This document shows, piece after piece, positions 6,220 to 9,885 of a stretch of 9,885 nt of DNA. The stretch comes from Elusimicrobiota bacterium. GTDB lineage: Bacteria > Elusimicrobiota > Elusimicrobia > Elusimicrobiales > UBA9959. Numbering within the stretch: the stretch's first letter is position 1; each line of letters begins with the position of its first letter. The stretch is taken from NCBI GenBank assembly GCA_003450815.1, contig DMES01000025.1:1-9885 (forward strand), in the 5' to 3' direction. The translations under genes and the position numbers were made by a program. The notes under the pieces are model-generated. The model was not told the origin of the DNA. It worked only from the letters and a program-made list of their open reading frames with translations, and ran no database searches.

Positions 6220-6602
6220 AAGTCTTGTTGGCGGACGATGACGATACTTTCAGGAGCCTGGTGCTTGAAATACTCACCGACGCAGGCTACGATGTGACCG
6301 CTGAAATTAACGGTCTGCTTGCTTGGGAAAGGCTCCAGGCTGAGGGAGCCGACATGGCGGTGCTGGACATAAATATGCCGAAGATGGACGGCTTTGAAGT
6401 TCTAAGACATATCAGAAGCGACGACAGATTTAAAAATATGCCCGTGCTCATGCTGACCATCAGAGCTTTCGCAGACGACCAGGTGCAGGGCTACGAAACC
6501 GGGGCGGATGACTACCTGACAAAACCTTTTGATCATGAAGTTTTTCTGTCCAGGGTGCGGGTGCTTGAGCGGCGGATCATAAAAGACGACAAAAAAAAAT
6601 AA
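6216..6602 (+). CDS. Single-domain response regulator (CheY-like receiver)
   Basis: The product has 128 residues, about the length of one receiver domain, with no output domain. All phosphorylation-site residues are present: the acidic cluster DDDD (7-10), phosphoacceptor Asp-51 in VLDINMPKMDG, Thr-81 in MLT, and Lys-103 in YLTKPF. It should therefore accept phosphate from a kinase encoded elsewhere. The start overlaps the stop of the previous gene (ATGA), which implies translational coupling and often joint function; it may supply the phosphorylation input that the degenerate regulator has lost. The lysine-rich tail is coded by a run of nine A's at 6591-6599 and the stop codon lies within the terminator stem. 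Confidence 0.92.
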   Translation: MKVLLADDDDTFRSLVLEILTDAGYDVTAEINGLLAWERLQAEGADMAVLDINMPKMDGFEVLRHIRSDDRFKNMPVLMLTIRAFADDQVQGYETGADDYLTKPFDHEVFLSRVRVLERRIIKDDKKK

Positions 6603-6623
6603 GCGGGCCAAATCCGCTTTTTT
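6601..6623 (+). terminator. Rho-independent terminator after the receiver gene
   Basis: AAGCGG (6601-6606) pairs with CCGCTT (6614-6619) around a 7-nt loop and is followed by four more T's. The stem begins inside the TAA stop codon (6600-6602). Only 12 bp separate the hairpin from the next start codon, so no promoter fits between them; the downstream genes depend on readthrough or a promoter inside the receiver gene. Confidence 0.7.
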
Positions 6624-6635
6624 GGGAGCGTATGC

Positions 6636-6884
6636 ATGTCACTCACTCTGGTTATTTGCGCCGTTACCGCCACAGTTATGTTGGTAGCGCTGGCTGTTCA
6701 GGCTATACTCACACTTGCGCAGGTAAGGAACACCGCCAAAGCCGTTGAATATCTGGCCCTGAACGCCGACGGCAAACTGACGGCGCTTGACCCCGTTGTA
6801 AACGCCATAAGAACAGTTTCCAGCGGCGTTTCCTCCGGCTGGTTAAAGATCGCCCAGATGGTTTACGGACTGTTTAGGAAATAA
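6636..6884 (+). CDS. Small single-span membrane protein (DUF948-like)
   Basis: The product has 82 residues. Residues 2-27 are strongly hydrophobic (LTLVICAVTATVMLVALAV...), followed by an amphipathic segment (QVRNTAKAVEYLALNADGK) and a C-terminal half with Ser/Gly-rich and hydrophobic stretches ending GLFRK. The pattern of one N-terminal membrane span and a short cytoplasmic helix resembles DUF948-type or YtxH-like small membrane proteins, but I cannot assign a family firmly. GGGAG at 6624-6628, 7 bp before the ATG, supports the start; an out-of-frame ATG at 6632 is too close to it. The stop overlaps the next start (TAATG), so it probably works with, or anchors, the cyclic-nucleotide-binding protein. 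The function is unknown. Confidence 0.75.
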   Translation: MSLTLVICAVTATVMLVALAVQAILTLAQVRNTAKAVEYLALNADGKLTALDPVVNAIRTVSSGVSSGWLKIAQMVYGLFRK

Positions 6885-7375
6885 TGAAAAAATTTAATTT
6901 TTTCAATAAGCTTTACGACGAGGACACCCTCGCAAAACTGGTTTTCTTAAAGCGCATACATCTTTTTGAAGGCATAAACAAGCGCAGTCTGATACATGTG
7001 CTTGAAAACCTGCAGGAGCGGACTTATCTCAAAGGCGAAACCATCTTTAAGCAGGGGGATATAGGACGCGCGCTGTTTATTGTTTTTTCCGGAAAGATAG
7101 CTCTGTCGCGCATAGACCCTGCGACGCAAAAAAGCGTGACAATAGCGGAAGTGCAGCCGGGGGAATTTTTTGGCGAAATGGCTCTTTTGGAAGAAATGCC
7201 CCGCACCGCGACCGCCTGCGCGATAGAAGAAACCAGAGTATTCATGCTGTTCAAAATAAAACTGGATTCCCTTCTTTTTGCCAATCCGAAAATAGGCGTG
7301 ATTATAGCATCGCAGCTGGCCAGGATCTTATCCGCGCGTATCCGCACCTATCTGGACAAGCCGGCGACCGACTAG
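6884..7375 (+). CDS. Stand-alone cyclic-nucleotide-binding domain protein
   Basis: The product has 163 residues. Residues 18-140 form one cNMP-binding domain of the CRP/PKA type: LKRIHLFEGI, then YLKGETIFKQGD, LFIVFSGKI, and the phosphate-binding cassette GEFFGEMALLEEMPRTATA (93-111) with Gly-97, Glu-98 and Arg-107. Keeping these residues suggests that it still binds cAMP or a similar ligand. There is no C-terminal helix-turn-helix, so it is not a CRP-type transcription factor; only a short helical tail (IIASQLARILSARIRTYL) follows. AGGA a few bases before the ATG, and the one-base overlap with the previous gene, support the start and indicate coupling. It may be a sensory or scaffolding partner of the small membrane protein. 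Confidence 0.9.
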   Translation: MKKFNFFNKLYDEDTLAKLVFLKRIHLFEGINKRSLIHVLENLQERTYLKGETIFKQGDIGRALFIVFSGKIALSRIDPATQKSVTIAEVQPGEFFGEMALLEEMPRTATACAIEETRVFMLFKIKLDSLLFANPKIGVIIASQLARILSARIRTYLDKPATD

Positions 7376-7448
7376 CAGGGTATTCCAGCGTCCTTACTCA
7401 TCAGGGCTTTGAACTTTCTGCCGCTTGTGCTTTTGACGCCCTCATTTT

Positions 7449-8528
7449 ATGTCTACTGAAATCATAATGCATAAAAAAAATTATCTGGAATACCTTCTTC
7501 CGGTATTCCTGCTGGTGGCTGGGCTGGCTTTTATAGTGTTGGCAAGAGGCGCGGTATTTCCGTTTATCCTAAGCGCGGCGCTCGCCTATATACTGAACCC
7601 CGTAATAAAATACTTTGAGGTGCGCGGCATAAAGCGAAGCTACGCGGTGCCGGGACTCTACCTCACGGCTGGCGCGCTTATTTTTGTCATCGTTTACCTG
7701 CTGTTCCATTTCCTTTCCTTTGAAGTTGCGGCCTTACAGCAGTCATGGCCGCTCTACGCGGAACGCATAGAGAAATTCCTGCTTACCCTTAACGCGACCC
7801 TGATTAACAAGTATCCGTTTACGGCCTCGCTGAAACTGGACGAAAAACTTATGCACTATCTGGAGATGGTGCCGCCTTTTCTGATCAGCCTGTTACCAGC
7901 GCTTACGCTTTTATTTATTGTGCCTTTTATAACTTTTTTCATGCTGATGGGCGGTTCCGGACTGATAGATTACCTGCTTGACCATATTCCCTCAAAGTAT
8001 GCCGAATTGGTGCTGCATATCGCCTCAAGGATCGATTCCTCGCTAGGAAATTACCTGCGCGGAATACTCACAGAAGCCTTTATTATTTTCCTGATAGCGT
8101 TCATCGGCCTTATAGCGATGAATCTTAATTACGCGGCTTTTATCGCTCTTCTGATAGGAGTTTCAAGCCTGATTCCCTATCTTGGAGCCATAGTCGGCGC
8201 CCTGGTAGCTTCGGTAGTGGCGTATTTCCAATTTGAGGCTTTTATGCCTATAGCAAAAATTCTTATTTTCTTCACGGGCCTGCGATTCGCCGACGACTGG
8301 ATAATACAGCCTTATATCATGAAAAAAGCGGTGGAACTGAACCCGGCGGTTATCCTTTTTGCCCTGCTTGCCGGCGGGGAATTAGGCGGCCTCTGGGGGC
8401 TTGTTTTTTCCATACCTGTAACCTGCATTATCAAGGAAATAGTGCAGATAGCAGTTGAACTTCAGGAAACAGAATTCCGCTGGAAGCCTAAACCCGAACC
8501 CACACGCATAAGCATACCATACACATAG
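7449..8528 (+). CDS. AI-2E family transporter (PerM-like permease)
   Basis: The product has 359 residues, the usual length for this family of multi-span inner-membrane proteins. Hydrophobic segments lie at about 15-48, 66-90, 143-167, 207-225, 228-260, 266-280 and 298-325. The family signature is recognisable: SSLIPYLGAIVGALVA (239-254), DDWIIQPYIMKKAVELNP (282-299), and a LLAGGELGGLWGLVFSIP segment (306-323). Members are linked to export of autoinducer-2 or to Na+/H+ exchange, so the substrate here cannot be given. The start is uncertain: ATG 7449 and ATG 7467 are both in frame and neither has a good Shine-Dalgarno sequence. It lies 73 bp after the previous gene and may share its transcript. 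The stop codon abuts a perfect inverted repeat. Confidence 0.92.
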   Translation: MSTEIIMHKKNYLEYLLPVFLLVAGLAFIVLARGAVFPFILSAALAYILNPVIKYFEVRGIKRSYAVPGLYLTAGALIFVIVYLLFHFLSFEVAALQQSWPLYAERIEKFLLTLNATLINKYPFTASLKLDEKLMHYLEMVPPFLISLLPALTLLFIVPFITFFMLMGGSGLIDYLLDHIPSKYAELVLHIASRIDSSLGNYLRGILTEAFIIFLIAFIGLIAMNLNYAAFIALLIGVSSLIPYLGAIVGALVASVVAYFQFEAFMPIAKILIFFTGLRFADDWIIQPYIMKKAVELNPAVILFALLAGGELGGLWGLVFSIPVTCIIKEIVQIAVELQETEFRWKPKPEPTRISIPYT

Positions 8529-8557
8529 TCTGAAAATTGCCACTGCAATTTTCAGAC
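8528..8557 (+). terminator. Perfect 13-bp inverted repeat at the permease stop codon
   Basis: GTCTGAAAATTGC (8528-8540) pairs perfectly with GCAATTTTCAGAC (8545-8557) around the loop CACT, starting at the last base of the TAG stop codon. It is followed by ACATTCTT rather than a true T-run, so it may be a weak terminator or a 3'-end protecting hairpin. Confidence 0.55.
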
Positions 8558-8607
8558 ACATTCTTCCCAATAGTAAAGATTTTGCAACAAAGATTTTCAA
8601 TAAAACC

Positions 8608-8651
8608 TATAAAAAAGGTCATGGATAGTTTTATCCATGACCTTTTTTATA
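8608..8651. terminator. Bidirectional terminator between permease and tRNA-Leu
   Basis: A perfect stem of about 20 bp (8608-8627 with 8632-8651, loop GTTT) has six A's on the left arm and six T's on the right arm, so it can terminate transcription in both directions. On the minus strand it starts directly after the discriminator base of the tRNA, and on the plus strand it closes the permease operon. Confidence 0.85.
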
Positions 8652-8736
8652 TGGGCAAGGAGGGACTCGAACCCTCACTCGCCAGAGGCAAACAGGTTTT
8701 TGAGACCTGCGCGTCTACCAGTTCCGCCACTTGCCC
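8652..8736 (-). tRNA. tRNA-Leu, anticodon CAA
   Basis: On the minus strand the acceptor arms GGGCAAG (8736-8730) and CTTGCCC (8659-8653) pair perfectly. The anticodon stem CAGGT/ACCTG encloses the loop CTCAAAA with anticodon CAA, which reads UUG. The T arm is GAGGG-TTCGAGT-CCCTC. A long variable arm (TTGCCTCTGGCGAG) marks it as a class II tRNA, as expected for leucine. The discriminator is A. The 3' CCA is not encoded; the sequence continues straight into the terminator stem. No clear promoter lies directly upstream, where the DNA is GC-rich and folded. Confidence 0.95.
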
Positions 8737-8744
8737 ATTTGTCG

Positions 8745-8953
8745 CACCCCGCCCGCACTGCACAGCGTTCGGGGCGGATTGCCGCCGGGCCTTAAAAGGA
8801 ATGCGGCCCGGTGCTCCACGAGGGGAGCAAAGCTCCCCTTCGTCGTTCGCTCCGCCGCCTTCGGCGGCCCGCTCACTGAACCCCTTCTATATTGAACCCG
8901 TGCTCTCTAACGAAGGTAATCGCACGGGCTTATCGGGGACACCCCGCCCGCAC
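8745..8953. repeat. GC-rich block of five hairpins bounded by a 14-bp direct repeat
   Basis: CACCCCGCCCGCAC occurs at 8745-8758 and again at 8940-8953. Between and overlapping them are consecutive short stems: CCGGGCC/GGCCCGG (8785-8811), AGGGGAGC/GCTCCCCT (8821-8839), GCCGCC/GGCGGC (8854-8868), CCCGTGC/GCACGGG (8897-8928) and CGGGG/CCCCG (8934-8946). The block is more GC-rich than its neighbours. A plus-strand reading frame crosses it (8537-8983) but also runs through the tRNA, so I do not call it a gene. It may be a palindromic repeat element, a structured RNA leader, or a REP-type element related to the nearby RAYT. Confidence 0.6.
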
Positions 8954-8986
8954 CGGACGATCGGGGAAAAGAATACTCACTAAGAA

Positions 8987-9718
8987 CTATTTTACAACAT
9001 TTACCGGCAACTGATTACCGGTAACCTGCACTATCCCCAATAACTCGTCCAGCCTTACGGCTTTCAGCCCTTTTTTCTGCGCTTCAAGCAAAAGCTTTTC
9101 CACGATACGCAAATTTTTCTCTTTTACCTTCCCCCCCCCGTCGTGCAGCAGGAGAATTGCACCGGGCGCAAGATTTTTAAGGTATTGGTCCGTCATTTTA
9201 TCTTCTGATATTTTCGTCCAATCGCTTCCATATGTCCAGTTCACCAGGACATAACCGTTTTTGGACGCTACTTCCGCCAACCAGCCTCTGTTGTAGCCGT
9301 TCGGCATTCTGAGGAAAACCGGCCTGACGCCGGAGGCTTCTTCTATTTCCTTTTGCGCCTTTAAAACTTCCAATTCCAGTATTTTTTTCCTGTCAGGCAA
9401 TTTATCCAGCTTGAAATAATTTTTATGGGCGTAGGTATGATTGCAGACAAGATGCCCCCCTTTTGCCACAGCCTGCGCCCGTTCCGGATAGGTTTTAACT
9501 GCGGAACCCAGCATAAAAAAAGAGGCTTTAACTCCGTATTTTTCCAAAAGTTTCAAAAGGTCCATGGTTATATAGCCAGGCCCGTCGTCAAAGGTAAGGG
9601 CAAAGAACGGCTTTTTCACATCGCCCTGCGTGTAAAATTTACCGGCGGAATTATCACCGGCGGAAACCGTCATCAGTAAAAACACCAGCACGAAAATAGA
9701 TAAAAATAAATTTTTCAT
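8987..9718 (-). CDS. Secreted polysaccharide deacetylase (NodB-type, CE4)
   Basis: The product has 243 residues, with a signal peptide (MKNLFLSIFVLVFLLMTVSA). The NodB motifs appear in order: TFDDGP with Asp-44 and Asp-45; HTYAH with metal ligands His-94 and His-98; RMPNG with Arg-137, a variant of RPPYG; SDW with Asp-166 and Trp-167; and LLLHDG with His-192 and Asp-193. From family knowledge it is a metal-dependent deacetylase of N-acetylated sugars, acting outside the inner membrane; peptidoglycan, chitin-like or exopolysaccharide substrates are all possible. Nine G's in a row (9139-9131) code for Gly-194 to Gly-196 directly after the catalytic HD. The ATG overlaps the stop of the upstream RAYT gene (ATGA), with AAAAGG immediately before it. 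It may be transcribed with that gene. Confidence 0.93.
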   Translation of the reverse strand: MKNLFLSIFVLVFLLMTVSAGDNSAGKFYTQGDVKKPFFALTFDDGPGYITMDLLKLLEKYGVKASFFMLGSAVKTYPERAQAVAKGGHLVCNHTYAHKNYFKLDKLPDRKKILELEVLKAQKEIEEASGVRPVFLRMPNGYNRGWLAEVASKNGYVLVNWTYGSDWTKISEDKMTDQYLKNLAPGAILLLHDGGGKVKEKNLRIVEKLLLEAQKKGLKAVRLDELLGIVQVTGNQLPVNVVK

Positions 9719-9885
9719 CCTTTTTCCAGTTCATCCCAATTCATTTTTTCAGCCATGGGGTTGTTCTCAATATATTCCCTTATTTTAGTCAGTGCTTTTT
9801 CGTTCCGTATAACATGTTCGAAATAATTCGGCTGCCACAATCTTTCCTCTTTTTGTAGTTGCAAAGCTTGCTTTGCTTTTAATGT
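9715..9885 (-). CDS. REP-associated tyrosine transposase (RAYT), C-terminal part only
   Basis: The last 56 residues are visible on the minus strand, ending at TGA 9717-9715; the rest lies beyond the window. The segment ERLWQPNYFEHVIRNEKAL followed by KIREYIENNP is typical of the C-terminus of Y1/RAYT proteins. By family knowledge the Tyr of the YIxNNP motif corresponds to the position of the catalytic tyrosine. The HUH metal-binding motif would be upstream and cannot be seen, so activity cannot be judged. These are single-copy domesticated relatives of IS200/IS605 transposases that act on REP hairpins. The stop overlaps the deacetylase start by four bases. Confidence 0.85.
   Translation of the reverse strand, partial: TLKAKQALQLQKEERLWQPNYFEHVIRNEKALTKIREYIENNPMAEKMNWDELEKG

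Noticed and set aside
8537..8983. 148-codon plus-strand reading frame
   Set aside because: It runs antisense through the tRNA-Leu gene and the hairpin block; the peptide is the typical artefact of translating a tRNA complement and GC-rich repeats.
9861..9876. GCAAAGC/GCTTTGC palindrome in the RAYT coding region
   Set aside because: Arms are short with a 2-base loop, and the sequence reads as ordinary codons; not enough to call a REP or att site.
1..9885. CRISPR array, rRNA, prophage or complete insertion sequence
   Set aside because: No regularly spaced direct repeats of CRISPR type, no rRNA sequence, no phage structural genes and no full IS with terminal repeats were seen.

Overview
The window looks like chromosomal DNA of a Gram-negative bacterium with elaborate cell-surface proteins. 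The combination of phage-fibre-like secreted proteins, a protein with a FlgD/type IX-secretion-like C-terminal module, stand-alone receiver proteins and frequent ATA codons reminds me of Elusimicrobiota. That is an impression from protein style; no rRNA or other phylogenetic marker is present.

Positions 1-5340 hold four minus-strand genes, read right to left: a secreted protein with a FlgD/T9SS-like C-terminus (5340-4258), then three long low-complexity secreted proteins (4201-3014, 2742-1309, and one cut off by the window edge, 944-1). Two of the fibre-like proteins share an N-terminal module. The two whose ends are visible share a C-terminal signature, LAAW(I/L)R(N/K)K. The gaps between these genes (56, 271 and 364 bp) hold a hairpin, duplicated Shine-Dalgarno-like elements and one good sigma70-type promoter.

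A 150-bp divergent control region (5341-5490) separates this set from a plus-strand regulatory set. It carries a near-consensus promoter for the right-hand genes and three CGAAG blocks spaced 22 and 11 bp apart. The plus-strand genes are an OmpR/PhoB-type regulator with a degenerate receiver (5491-6219), a canonical single-domain receiver overlapping it by ATGA (6216-6602), a terminator, a small membrane protein (6636-6884), a stand-alone cyclic-nucleotide-binding protein (6884-7375) and an AI-2E family permease (7449-8528).

The right end is convergent. Two perfect inverted repeats (8528-8557 and 8608-8651) lie between the permease and a minus-strand tRNA-Leu(CAA) at 8652-8736. Next comes a GC-rich block of about 230 bp with five short hairpins and a 14-bp direct repeat. 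Beyond it are a secreted polysaccharide deacetylase (9718-8987) and the C-terminal end of a REP-associated tyrosine transposase (9885-9715), which overlap by ATGA.

The most testable ideas are: the atypical regulator binds the 11-bp-phased repeats and controls the divergent surface genes; the shared C-terminal tag is a sorting or assembly signal; and the hairpin cluster beside the RAYT gene is a REP-like element. All three are inferences from the sequence alone.
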